A DNA stretch of 14,175 nucleotides from Candidatus Desantisiibacteriota bacterium (GCA_016209155.1 JACQWU010000223.1:677-14851), one strand, 5' to 3'; shown: positions 5,990 to 14,175, numbered from the stretch's first letter. Notes: a model not told the origin generated them from the letters alone. Program-made: numbers and translations.

Positions 5990-7951
5990 ATGGAAAATAT
6001 TAAATTACCTTTAATTTTAAGTCCAAGTCTGGGATTCCCTGAAATCATACGCCTTGATGAAGAAGAAAAAGAATTTACTGTTATTGTTGCATCTAAGGAT
6101 ACTAATTTTGGTAAATGGAGTTTGCTTTTATCATTTTCCAATCGGATAGATTATACTAAAGAAATTCCTCTAAAAGTAAAAAGTATAATGGAGCTTTCTA
6201 CGGATTCAAGTTATTTACCTTCCTCAATGGAAGGGACGAGAGAAAATATTAGCAATGAGCTTTTTCAAAAAATATTAGGCGGGGATGTGAAAATTTTCAA
6301 GATTGCTATTTCAATAATAAAATCAGACTTTAAAGATTTATTAAGAAACAAAAACAGGTATTTATTCGACCTTTGCATGGAAGGTACATTTTATCAAAAG
6401 AAAATTCATGCTCTTTTTTTAACAGTAACTGATAAAAAGGATACTGATTTTATACACCTGTCAGATCTCCATCTTGCAAGAAGAAATGACCTGATTAAGG
6501 ATGAGATTGAAGCTATTGCAGGCCCTATCATTAATTTTAATAATTTTAATGAAAATATGAGAAAATTTATTGTAAAAGCAAATTCACTTGCTGATAAAGA
6601 TGAACTTGATTTTATACTTATTGGCGGAGATATTATAGATTTCGTTAATCAGGGTATAAGTGATAAAGGAAATGAACCGAATAATAACTGGTATGTATTT
6701 ATGGAGATTCTATCGGGAACAGGAAGCGAACCTCAAAAAGGAAACTATGGAATTAAAATTCCTATATTTACAACCACTGGAAATCATGATTGGCGGCTGC
6801 ATCCTTATAGTATCGAATTTTTATATGATGAATTCAGACTCAATCAGGAAGAAGCTGAAAAATTTGATTTTAATTATTATGACAATCAGGAAGCACTTGA
6901 AGAAAAAAATGATAGTATTTATGAAAAAATAATCGAAAAAGGATCTATCATTTCAAAAGAAAATTTATTACATTCAGTGCTTAAAAGTATTCTTAAATAT
7001 TCCGAAACCTGGCAGGCAAAAGTACTAATTCCTTTTTTAGCTTTAATAATAAAAAATATTTCTCTTCCGGAAAATTTTAACTCGATAATCACTATATCAA
7101 TATTAATAATAGCTCATCTTATTCACCGGAGTATTAATTATTTCATTACAAAATTTATCAGAAAAGCAATCACTGCTGCCATAATTCCAATAGAAGCGGA
7201 TGTTCAGGCACTTTATCAATATTTTATTCATATAAATCCCTATTTTAATTATGCTTTTTCATATGGTTCAAATTATTTTATTTTAATGGATACCGGGCCA
7301 GATTGCTTTGTCGGACAAAAAGTCTGGAATGGCGGGAATAAGAAAAGAGAGCGTCTGAGTTTAAATGATAATATAATGGGAGGTTCTCCTGATAGTATGG
7401 CATTTTATCCTTTAAATGAATTTTATTCCTATAATCAAATTAATTGGCTGGAAAAAATTTTAATTTCAATAAAAAATAAGATTGAAAATGATAAAAGAAG
7501 AATATTTATTTGCCTTCATTCACCACCGGTAAATCTCAAAGAAATTCCGGATATATCAAAAGGAGAAATACTATTACAAAAAGGAGTCATTGATATACGT
7601 TATGGAACAATAAACCATTTTTTAAGTCAATTCTTTCACCTTTGTATAGGTAAAAAAGAAAATGATAATAAATATACAGGAGAAAAGATAGATGTAGTTA
7701 TTTCAGGTCATACTCATTATAGTGTTGAATTTAGAATAGATGAAAATTTAAAAGTATATTGCGGAAATTATTCAAATACACCGGCTAATTTGGATAAACT
7801 AAGACCTATTGTTCTTCAAACACCGCCCTGCGGTCCTATAAAAAATATTGATAGGAAAAAATATCACAACCCGCCTTATTTCAGGATGATACATATTAGA
7901 AATAATGGAGAGGTAGAAATAAATTTAAAATCCGCACAAACCCTATATTAA
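5990..7951 (+). CDS. Calcineurin-like metallophosphoesterase with an internal membrane hairpin
   Basis: This 653-residue protein carries the full dinuclear metallophosphoesterase signature. Motifs are HLSDLHL (D159, H161), IGGDIID (D214), TTGNHDW (N265, H266), ICLHSPP (H510) and ISGHTHY (H574, H576). It should hydrolyse a phosphomono- or phosphodiester; the substrate cannot be read from sequence. Residues 1-150 form a strand-rich N-terminal domain of unrecognised family without a signal peptide. Between the GNHD and late-histidine motifs there is a large insertion (about 275-430). It contains two hydrophobic segments near 342-360 and 364-388 (KVLIPFLALIIKNIS and IITISILIIAHLI) that could form a membrane hairpin. 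The full length is well above the 250-400 residues of simple family members. It is the last gene of the operon with the DUF362 protein, and its end lies 31 bases from the convergent minus-strand gene. All metal ligands are intact, so it is probably active. Confidence 0.9.
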   Translation: MENIKLPLILSPSLGFPEIIRLDEEEKEFTVIVASKDTNFGKWSLLLSFSNRIDYTKEIPLKVKSIMELSTDSSYLPSSMEGTRENISNELFQKILGGDVKIFKIAISIIKSDFKDLLRNKNRYLFDLCMEGTFYQKKIHALFLTVTDKKDTDFIHLSDLHLARRNDLIKDEIEAIAGPIINFNNFNENMRKFIVKANSLADKDELDFILIGGDIIDFVNQGISDKGNEPNNNWYVFMEILSGTGSEPQKGNYGIKIPIFTTTGNHDWRLHPYSIEFLYDEFRLNQEEAEKFDFNYYDNQEALEEKNDSIYEKIIEKGSIISKENLLHSVLKSILKYSETWQAKVLIPFLALIIKNISLPENFNSIITISILIIAHLIHRSINYFITKFIRKAITAAIIPIEADVQALYQYFIHINPYFNYAFSYGSNYFILMDTGPDCFVGQKVWNGGNKKRERLSLNDNIMGGSPDSMAFYPLNEFYSYNQINWLEKILISIKNKIENDKRRIFICLHSPPVNLKEIPDISKGEILLQKGVIDIRYGTINHFLSQFFHLCIGKKENDNKYTGEKIDVVISGHTHYSVEFRIDENLKVYCGNYSNTPANLDKLRPIVLQTPPCGPIKNIDRKKYHNPPYFRMIHIRNNGEVEINLKSAQTLY

Positions 7952-7982
7952 ATTGGAACATTACTTATCTCTGGGGTCATTT
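7952..7982. other. 31-base convergent gap without a visible terminator
   Basis: This is the gap between the stops of the phosphoesterase and the exported modular protein. No GC-rich hairpin followed by a T-run is visible on either strand. Transcription from both sides may overlap here, or end by Rho or within the flanking genes. Confidence 0.5.
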
Positions 7983-10900
7983 TTACTGAATTTTATAATA
8001 TAATCTACTAAAATATTTTCCCGTTGAATTTGTCATAAGAAATTTATCTCTAAAATTAGTTAGTTTATTAATAAATGAAGCTGCGCCTAAATTATTAGAT
8101 ACTTTCGATATAAAACAAATTTTGGTTTTTTTATCGCTAATTTGATCAGCTTCAAAAATTGCTTCAATCGTATGGTTTGAAGTTATGTTATTAAACATAT
8201 ATGAGCTTTTGCCTTCTTGTAGAATCCCGTCAACTTTTAGATTTAATATATGATACCCGTTATTTGCTGTAATTGAGAAGGTCTGATTTGCTCCGTGATT
8301 AACAGTTACCACGCCTGAGGGAGAAATGCCGCCGCCTGCACCTGCTGTAGCTATTATTATATGAGTTATTTCAAATGCTGCTTCTATTGTATGGTCAGAA
8401 GTTATATCATTAAATGTATAACTGTTTATGTCTCCCTGTGATATATTATCAACTTTTACATCTAATATACGGAACCCGTTATTTGCCGTTATAGAGTATG
8501 TCTGGCTTGTTCCGTAATTAACCATTTTTACACCTGATGGAGAAATACTTCCACCTGTTCCTGCTGTTGCAGTTATAATATGTTTGGTGTCATTTACTGT
8601 TAATTTAATATTTTTAATACTTGAAAGTATTCCATCATTTGAGGTTATTTTAAAATTATAAATACCGGAATCATTAATACCGGGAGAAATATTTATTATT
8701 CCGGCATTATTTTTATTATCAATTAAAGACACAAAATTCGGATTTTCGGATATTGTAATTGCTGTAGTATCTCCATCATTATCAGTTACAGTTACATTAA
8801 TATTTTTTGTATCACCTTCATTAATTATAATATCATCAATGTCTCCAATCCCCGGTGTAAATTGATTTGGTTTAAGTGAAAAATTTTTGCCGGCCAAATT
8901 TTCTCCGGATAAAATAGTTATTCCTTTATGAGTTACTAAATCAGGTCTAAATCCTGATTTTAATACCTTTAAATCATAAGTTCCTTCAAGCAATAAATTT
9001 ATTTTATAAACTCCTTCGGATGTTGAAATTGCTTTTGACATTAGAGCATCTCCGATAAATGCAGAGATTTCTGCCCCGTCAATTGGAGTTCCATCTTTTT
9101 TTGAGGTAATTTGTCCTGAGATTGTTGCTATAACTCCCTGCTGAAACACCCCGATTTTTTCAAATTTTTCCTGTGTAATTGAATGTACTGTGTCATTCAC
9201 AAAAATCCTGACAAAATAAAAACCCGAAGCCGCAATTTCATCTAAATAATTTTTCCCATCCCATGAAATTTGGTGATTTCCATAAGCAACTGATTCATTA
9301 TTAATGAGTTTTTTGATAGATTCGTTAGGTACATATTCACCTTTATCATTTTGAATTGAATTATAAATTTCAAGAGTTACAAATGCATTTCCAGCTTCTT
9401 CTGTCATAAGAAAATAACTAATATTTGTGTACCCGTCATTTGAATCAAATGGATTAGGATTTATAACTAAATTATTTATTAAAATATTCCCGATTATCAC
9501 ATTAATAGTTTTTGATCCAATATTACCTTGATTATCTGTTGCATGAACTTCAATTTCATGAAATCCATCAATATATATTGATGAATTCCATTCATAGTTA
9601 ATTGATGAAGAATTTGTAAAAGCCGCTAAAATATTATCAATAAAAATTTCAATTTTTGTAATTGTATTATCCTGATTGCTGACTGCATCTGCTATTATGT
9701 TTACAACACCCGAAACCCTTGCCCCGTCTTTTGGATTTGAAATATTAATAGTAATAACATCATAGCTTAATAATCCTAAAACACCCCACATTGTTGAAGC
9801 AATATCAGACGGCCTTCCCCCATACCAATTTTCAGGTAACCATTCACCATCAGGCATTTGATGTTTAATTAACCAATTAGTTCCATTTAAAATTGATGAG
9901 TCAGAATCTTTAATACCTATTTGTTTTAATGTATATAAAACCTGTCCTGTTGAATATCCGGTACCTCCTGTTCTATCTGCAATAATTTTCCAGCTGCCGT
10001 CTATAAGCTGTTCATTAATAAGCAAATCTTTAATTATAAGTATATCAGAATCATTTTCAGAAGCGCCTGACCATAGAAGCCCCAGAATAAAAAATGTTTT
10101 GTCTTGTGTGAAATAGTTATTTGGATTTGCTGTTATATCTGCTTTTTTGGAACGGATCCATGAAGCCCCTTGATTTGCAGCATCCTGATATTTAGTATCG
10201 GATGTTCTATTAAAAGCCTGCTGCCATGTAAATATTGCATTAGCTGTTGCCATAATATCGCTTTGATCAATTGGCGGTTCATAATGATCAAGGGGAATAT
10301 AACCGCTTGATAACCTGCTGGATAACCAGTCAGCGGTCGTAATTAAATTCGAAGTGTAATTATTTTTTACTAAAGCATCATATAATGCTAATGCTCTTCC
10401 TCCAAATTGAGTTCCGGTAGAAGGTGCGAAAGGATCAAAAATCCCTTCATATTGCCAGCCCCTAAAAACATTCATCATCCCATTATCTATTATTTCATAA
10501 ATATCAGTAGTATCAATTGTATATTGATGATCTTTAGCAATAGCCGCAGCCATAATAGTATGAGCTTCAACATGACATCCAAAACAGCCATTATTATTTT
10601 CCCAATCCATTGTTTTTGGAACTAAAAAATCAAGCCCTTTTTGAGCCGCCTGTCTTGGCGTAATTCCTTCATTGGGAGAGAATATTTTCAAATAATCAAA
10701 ATCATTTACAATCCTTATATCTGCCCATTGCATTATAGAATGAATTCCGGCATTAACCTGATCCGGTACATTGCCGGCGCTCCAATCCCAAAACCCCGCA
10801 TAATTCCATGATATTCCATCCTGGCTATAACTTCCTGCCACAAGATTTCCAAGTCTTGTAAGCCTTAAAAAAACAGTATCGTAACCATACGCTATATAAT

Positions 10901-11879
10901 TAAATCCCCGAAGTTCGCTTCCGCTGTTATTCGTAAATTCAAATCTCCCAAAAGTGTTGTTATCTTTCCAGATAAGCAACCCCCCTGCCTGATATCCGTT
11001 ACTACTAAAATTTTTTCCAATTTTTGTTTCAATTGTAAAATCTCCGGTTACATTTGCAAGTAATCTTGGAGAATCTAAATTGGATCCTGACCATAAATCA
11101 TTATTATTAGGGACGTCCATTCTTAAGTTATTTGACGGTACGCTAAAATTCGTATCACCATTTGGATCATAAATGATAATATCAGGAGAATAATTTATAT
11201 TATTAAAATCTTCATTGAGCACAGTTATTACCGGAATATTTTGGACAGCAATCCAATCAAAATCAGCAGGTATTGAAGAGACATCAACATCCCCGTTTAT
11301 TGCTGTTATCCCAATTTTAGGAGCAGTAAGATTAATATTATATGATTCACTAATTTGTATCCAATAAATATTGTCAATACTATAAAAACCTGAATATGTT
11401 GTTCCATTTTTCCTTATTTTTAAATAAATCGTTGTTGCAGTATTTTTAAGAAATTCAATATTTGAATTATCATTTGCAATAAATTCAATTACATTTCCGC
11501 CATTACCTGTAACATATGCCCGATCAAGTCTGACATAATTATTATCATCTTGATAGATAAGAAGCATTGCCTGCTCGTAATCTGCTTGCGGATTAATTGT
11601 AATTTTTGCAATTACTTCATAATCACCTCCGGGTGCATCTTGAACCAGTATATTCTTAATATTATCTATATTCCAAAAATCACCTCTTTGAGTATAAATA
11701 CGCATTGAACCGGAATTTTCTGACAGACTCCATTTAGCCTTATCTTCTCTTATCCATGACCATTTTGAATTAATATCTGTTGAATCAAATTCATCATCAA
11801 AACTCGATGCCCCATAAGCCACTGTAAAAAATAGAATAATAAAAAAAGGAATGAAAATAGATTTTAGTAAATTCCGCAT
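7983..11879 (-). CDS. Exported multidomain protein: Con A-like, toroid with CXXCH, Ig/FlgD-like, carboxypeptidase-regulatory-like, InlB-type repeats, CFI-box tail
   Basis: This 1298-residue protein starts at an ATG with AAGGAG seven bases upstream. A signal peptide covers residues 1-23 or 24 (hydrophobic core then AYG-A). Domains in order: a concanavalin-like domain (27-215, GH43 C2/DUF1349 style); a second one (222-400); an alpha/alpha-toroid region like prenyltransferase/squalene-cyclase repeats (about 405-708), with DGSW and DGEW QW-type motifs but no DXDD acid motif; an Ig-like domain with the NPKDGARVSG opening (712-797); a FlgD-like Ig domain (803-913, VINPNPF and SWDGKN); a carboxypeptidase-regulatory-like domain (917-1003); a cadherin/Ig-type domain (1010-1097); two InlB-B-like repeats (1098-1243); and a CFI-box-like tail (1255-1298). 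CFGCH at 432-436 could bind c-type haem. It probably acts at the cell surface or is secreted, in recognition or binding of polymers. No glycosidase catalytic site is recognised. It lies 26 bases after mutS on the same strand. Confidence 0.85.
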   Translation of the reverse strand: MRNLLKSIFIPFFIILFFTVAYGASSFDDEFDSTDINSKWSWIREDKAKWSLSENSGSMRIYTQRGDFWNIDNIKNILVQDAPGGDYEVIAKITINPQADYEQAMLLIYQDDNNYVRLDRAYVTGNGGNVIEFIANDNSNIEFLKNTATTIYLKIRKNGTTYSGFYSIDNIYWIQISESYNINLTAPKIGITAINGDVDVSSIPADFDWIAVQNIPVITVLNEDFNNINYSPDIIIYDPNGDTNFSVPSNNLRMDVPNNNDLWSGSNLDSPRLLANVTGDFTIETKIGKNFSSNGYQAGGLLIWKDNNTFGRFEFTNNSGSELRGFNYIAYGYDTVFLRLTRLGNLVAGSYSQDGISWNYAGFWDWSAGNVPDQVNAGIHSIMQWADIRIVNDFDYLKIFSPNEGITPRQAAQKGLDFLVPKTMDWENNNGCFGCHVEAHTIMAAAIAKDHQYTIDTTDIYEIIDNGMMNVFRGWQYEGIFDPFAPSTGTQFGGRALALYDALVKNNYTSNLITTADWLSSRLSSGYIPLDHYEPPIDQSDIMATANAIFTWQQAFNRTSDTKYQDAANQGASWIRSKKADITANPNNYFTQDKTFFILGLLWSGASENDSDILIIKDLLINEQLIDGSWKIIADRTGGTGYSTGQVLYTLKQIGIKDSDSSILNGTNWLIKHQMPDGEWLPENWYGGRPSDIASTMWGVLGLLSYDVITINISNPKDGARVSGVVNIIADAVSNQDNTITKIEIFIDNILAAFTNSSSINYEWNSSIYIDGFHEIEVHATDNQGNIGSKTINVIIGNILINNLVINPNPFDSNDGYTNISYFLMTEEAGNAFVTLEIYNSIQNDKGEYVPNESIKKLINNESVAYGNHQISWDGKNYLDEIAASGFYFVRIFVNDTVHSITQEKFEKIGVFQQGVIATISGQITSKKDGTPIDGAEISAFIGDALMSKAISTSEGVYKINLLLEGTYDLKVLKSGFRPDLVTHKGITILSGENLAGKNFSLKPNQFTPGIGDIDDIIINEGDTKNINVTVTDNDGDTTAITISENPNFVSLIDNKNNAGIINISPGINDSGIYNFKITSNDGILSSIKNIKLTVNDTKHIITATAGTGGSISPSGVKMVNYGTSQTYSITANNGFRILDVKVDNISQGDINSYTFNDITSDHTIEAAFEITHIIIATAGAGGGISPSGVVTVNHGANQTFSITANNGYHILNLKVDGILQEGKSSYMFNNITSNHTIEAIFEADQISDKKTKICFISKVSNNLGAASFINKLTNFRDKFLMTNSTGKYFSRLYYKIQ
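7986..8117 (-). other. Degenerate CFI-box C-terminal tail of the exported protein
   Basis: Residues 1255-1298 begin with CFIS and contain LTNFRDKFLMTNSTGKYFS, then RLYYKIQ. This matches the CFI-box C-terminal region seen on many exported bacterial proteins, which typically starts CFIATAAYGS and continues with a FRD, an L-x-N-x-x-G and a YY element. Here the ATAAYGS part is replaced, while the CFI, FRD, TN-x-x-G and YY landmarks remain. The tail is thought to be a sorting or processing signal; its mechanism is not established. Confidence 0.65.
8151..8588 (-). repeat. Two tandem 73-residue InlB-B-like repeats
   Basis: Bases 8370-8588 and 8151-8369 encode two adjacent 73-residue copies. Each has an ITATAG/IIATAG start, a GGxISPSG motif, a SITANNG core, a KVD element and an ITSxHTIEAxFE end. 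Both copies are exactly 219 bp and still similar at DNA level (for example, both encode TANNG), which suggests a fairly recent duplication. The type fits the divergent InlB B-repeat/bacterial repeat family common in surface proteins. Confidence 0.8.
10572..10586 (-). other. CXXCH (CFGCH) haem-type motif in the exported protein
   Basis: Codons for C-F-G-C-H (residues 432-436) lie at the start of the alpha/alpha-toroid region, followed by VEAH. In an exported protein CXXCH is the classical covalent c-haem attachment motif. A second histidine (H440) or a nearby methionine could be the distal ligand. It is a single copy, so it may instead be a structural or metal site. Confidence 0.5.
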
Positions 11880-11886
11880 GATTTTT

Positions 11887-11892
11887 CTCCTT
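11887..11892 (-). promoter_or_regulatory. Shine-Dalgarno site of the exported modular protein
   Basis: The minus strand reads AAGGAG seven bases before the ATG at 11879, inside the 26-base gap after mutS. It fixes the start codon and is consistent with co-transcription with mutS. Confidence 0.7.
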
Positions 11893-11905
11893 AATAATAT
11901 GCTCT

Positions 11906-14175
11906 TTAGCTTTCGATTATATTCTTTGACATTGTTATCAGTTCATTTAATTTTGTAAAGGCATCAAACGGTGTTGTACTATTAATATCAATTTTTGCGA
12001 TTTTATTCAGCAATTTTTTTATATCTTCATTTTCTGCAAATAAATTTAGTTGTTTAACATAGCTTTTTTCATGTGTATGCGCAAGTTTTGGTTTGCCGAC
12101 TTCATCAAAACTGTTGTTTTCAAGCTCCTGCAATATCTCTTTTGCTCTTGAAATTACTTTTTGGGGTATACCTGCAAGCCTTGCGACCTGAATACCATAA
12201 CTTTTATCTGCCCCGCCCTCAATAATTTTACGTAAGAATATTATATCATCATTCCATTCTTTTACAGCTATATTATAATTTTTAACTCTGGGAAGAGTCA
12301 GGCTTAATTCTGTTAGTTCATGATAATGCGTTGCAAAAAGAGTTTTAGTTCCGAGTTTTTCGTAATCATGAAGATATTCCACAGTTGCCCATGCGATACT
12401 TAAACCATCAAAGGTACTTGTTCCCCTGCCTATTTCATCAAGAATTATAAGGCTTCGCGCGGTTGCGTTATGAAGAATATTGGCAGTTTCGTTCATTTCA
12501 ACAAGAAAAGTGCTTTCTCCTCTGGCAATATTATCTGATGCTCCAATGCGTGTAAATACTCTGTCTACAATCCCTATATTTGCACTTTGAGCCGGTACAA
12601 AACTGCCCATTTGAGCCATAAGTACGATAAGCGCTACCTGACGTATATAAGTAGATTTCCCTGCCATATTTGGGCCTGTAATAATCAGTATTTGATTTTC
12701 ATTATTATCAAGCCTTGTATCATTCGGAATAAATTTGCTTTTTTCATCAATACTTTCAACAACAGGATGGCGTCCGTCAACTATTTCAATTTTGTCGCTG
12801 TTATCTACTATCGGACGTATATAATTTCTATCACGTGCTATTTTTGCAAGCGATACAAGAACATCTGTTTGGGCAACCGCATAAGCGCTTGTTTGAATAT
12901 CATTATGATAATTTAAAATTTCCAACCTCACTTTTTCGAAAATTTCCCGCTCAATTTGCATCATCTTTTCATCAGCGTTCAAAATGCGGTTTTCAAATTC
13001 TTTTAAAGCAGGGGTAATAAAACGTTCAGCATTCACAAGCGTCTGTTTGCGAGTATAATTATCCGGAACATAATTAAGATTTGCTTTGCTTATTTCTATG
13101 TAATAACCAAAAACATTATTAAATTTAATTTTTAAAGATTTAATCCCTGTTCTTTCTCTTTCAGTATTTTCAAGTTCAGCTATCCAGTTTTTACCTTCTT
13201 TTATTATCAATTTTAATTCATCAAGTTCCGCATTAAATCCAATTTTAACAAAACCTCCATCTTTTATTTTTACCGGAGGTTCGTCTATTATACTTTTTTC
13301 AATTAATTCTATCACAACTGTTAGCCCCGGCATTGCAGTTTCTATTTCCCGTGATAATTGTTTCCATAAAGGTGCGTTTAAATTGTTAATTATTTCATAA
13401 AGTCTTTTAATTATTAAGAGTGAAAATTTTAAATTTATTAAATCACGAGGATTACTACTGCCGATTGAAATTCTTCCGACTATTCTTTCAATATCAAAAA
13501 TATCTTTTAAAATTTCCTTAATTTCCAATATATTAACACTGCTGACATAAAGTTCTTCCACACTGTCAAGTCTTTTATTTATTATATCAGGATTGATAAG
13601 AGGCTGAAGAATCAAGTAATTAAGTAATCTGCCTCCCATTGCTGTTTCAGTCTGATCTAATACAGATAAAAGAGAAGTAGATGTTTTTAAAAGTTCAAGA
13701 TTATACTGAGTGTATCTATCAAGTATCATATAATCATCTTTTGATTCTATAGATAATTTTGTAACATGAAGAAGAGATTGTTTCCTTTTATCAATTAAAT
13801 AACCGATAATAGCACCTGAAACCTGAATGAGTATAGCGTAATTATCCTCAATCCCAAATCCTTTAAGCGAATGTGTTTTAAAATGTTTAAGTAAAGTCTG
13901 ATAAGCATTATCAGGTAAAAAATACCAGTCATCGCATTCACTTATTTTTATTCCGGGTATGATTTTTTTCATAGAGATTATGATAGGGTCATTCAAATAT
14001 GTTGTTCCGACAATACATTCACTGGGGTTAATTCTATGTATTTCATCATTAAATTTAGAAATATCTGATGGGGGTATTAAGAGAACCTTAAACTCGCCTG
14101 TTGAAACATCGATTTTTCCGATTCCAATTCCATCTTTAGTATGAAGAACAGATATAAAAAAATTATTAATTTTTT
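11906..14175 (-). CDS. mutS: DNA mismatch repair ATPase MutS, N-terminus beyond window edge
   Basis: The frame is open from the right edge (base 14173) to the TAA at 11906-11908, with 755 codons visible. Sequence before the TTG at 13996 is clearly MutS connector domain (GKIDVSTGEFKV, then RINPSECIVGTTY), so that TTG is internal. About 120 residues, including mismatch-binding domain I with its F-x-E motif, are missing outside the window. Present are the lever/clamp region with FGYYIEISKAN and RFITPALKEFE, the Walker A motif GPNMAGKST at 12650-12676, the Walker B motif LIILDEIGRGTST near 12412-12450, the FATHYHEL signature, and the C-terminal YGIQVARLAGIP helix-turn-helix/dimer region. The product recognises mismatches and loops as a dimer and recruits MutL. 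It is MutS1-type: the connector and clamp are typical and there is no Smr domain. All ATPase motifs are intact. Confidence 0.97.
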   Translation of the reverse strand, partial: KINNFFISVLHTKDGIGIGKIDVSTGEFKVLLIPPSDISKFNDEIHRINPSECIVGTTYLNDPIIISMKKIIPGIKISECDDWYFLPDNAYQTLLKHFKTHSLKGFGIEDNYAILIQVSGAIIGYLIDKRKQSLLHVTKLSIESKDDYMILDRYTQYNLELLKTSTSLLSVLDQTETAMGGRLLNYLILQPLINPDIINKRLDSVEELYVSSVNILEIKEILKDIFDIERIVGRISIGSSNPRDLINLKFSLLIIKRLYEIINNLNAPLWKQLSREIETAMPGLTVVIELIEKSIIDEPPVKIKDGGFVKIGFNAELDELKLIIKEGKNWIAELENTERERTGIKSLKIKFNNVFGYYIEISKANLNYVPDNYTRKQTLVNAERFITPALKEFENRILNADEKMMQIEREIFEKVRLEILNYHNDIQTSAYAVAQTDVLVSLAKIARDRNYIRPIVDNSDKIEIVDGRHPVVESIDEKSKFIPNDTRLDNNENQILIITGPNMAGKSTYIRQVALIVLMAQMGSFVPAQSANIGIVDRVFTRIGASDNIARGESTFLVEMNETANILHNATARSLIILDEIGRGTSTFDGLSIAWATVEYLHDYEKLGTKTLFATHYHELTELSLTLPRVKNYNIAVKEWNDDIIFLRKIIEGGADKSYGIQVARLAGIPQKVISRAKEILQELENNSFDEVGKPKLAHTHEKSYVKQLNLFAENEDIKKLLNKIAKIDINSTTPFDAFTKLNELITMSKNIIES

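Noticed and set aside
6660-6932. Plus-strand 90-codon frame inside the phosphoesterase
   Set aside because: It is an out-of-frame shadow of the catalytic region carrying the conserved GNHD motif.
11880-11905. Terminator or promoter between mutS and the exported protein
   Set aside because: The 26 bases hold only a Shine-Dalgarno site; there is no hairpin and no paired -35/-10.
13994-13996. TTG at 13996 (minus strand) as the mutS start
   Set aside because: Codons upstream to the window edge encode typical MutS connector-domain sequence; the gene simply runs off the window.
1-14175. CRISPR array, tRNA, insertion sequence, attachment site or defence island
   Set aside because: No regularly spaced identical repeats, cloverleaf-like sequence, transposase or integrase motifs were seen on either strand.

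Overview
The window is strongly AT-rich bacterial DNA. Its proteins favour AAA, ATT and TTA codons, and Shine-Dalgarno sites of the AAGGAG/AGGAGG type sit before most starts. It holds six or seven protein genes and shows no tRNA, rRNA, CRISPR array or insertion sequence. TolB-type and PQQ-type propellers, an exported protein with Ig-like, FlgD-like and InlB-type modules, and a CFI-box-like C-terminal tail all suggest a Gram-negative, probably uncultivated, low-GC lineage. I cannot place it more exactly. The only classical housekeeping gene is mutS.

Layout. (1) 1-3089, plus strand: the 3' part of a very large repeat protein, open at the left edge. Visible domain order is PQQ-like blades, a PD40/TolB-like propeller, a TPR-like helical region, and a second PD40 propeller of six blades. 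(2) 3090-3554, minus strand: a small four-helix membrane protein. Its stop codon directly abuts the stop of gene 1. (3) 3555-3774: a divergent promoter region with recognisable sigma-70-type promoters on both strands. (4) 3775-7951, plus strand: a putative operon. It starts with a polytopic membrane protein whose frame breaks near 4507-4510. Reading continues one base later into a membrane plus DUF362 protein, and together they make one polypeptide of about 736 residues. A membrane-associated calcineurin-like metallophosphoesterase follows three bases later. (5) 11906-14175 then 7983-11879, minus strand: mutS, whose 5' end lies beyond the right edge, followed after 26 bases by a 1298-residue exported modular protein.

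The most interesting points are five. The first is the apparent +1 frame change joining a duplicated membrane domain (faintly like lycopene-cyclase-type domains) to DUF362. The second is the coupled phosphoesterase carrying a membrane hairpin inside its catalytic fold. The third is the exported protein, which has a CXXCH haem-type motif at the start of an alpha/alpha-toroid region and a degenerate CFI-box tail. The fourth is the compound propeller-TPR-propeller architecture of gene 1. The fifth is the divergent promoter region with a symmetric element over one -10 box. Nothing here amounts to a demonstrable new defence or mobile system. The DUF362/phosphoesterase operon is the best candidate for undescribed biology, perhaps an envelope or lipid function, but that is inference.
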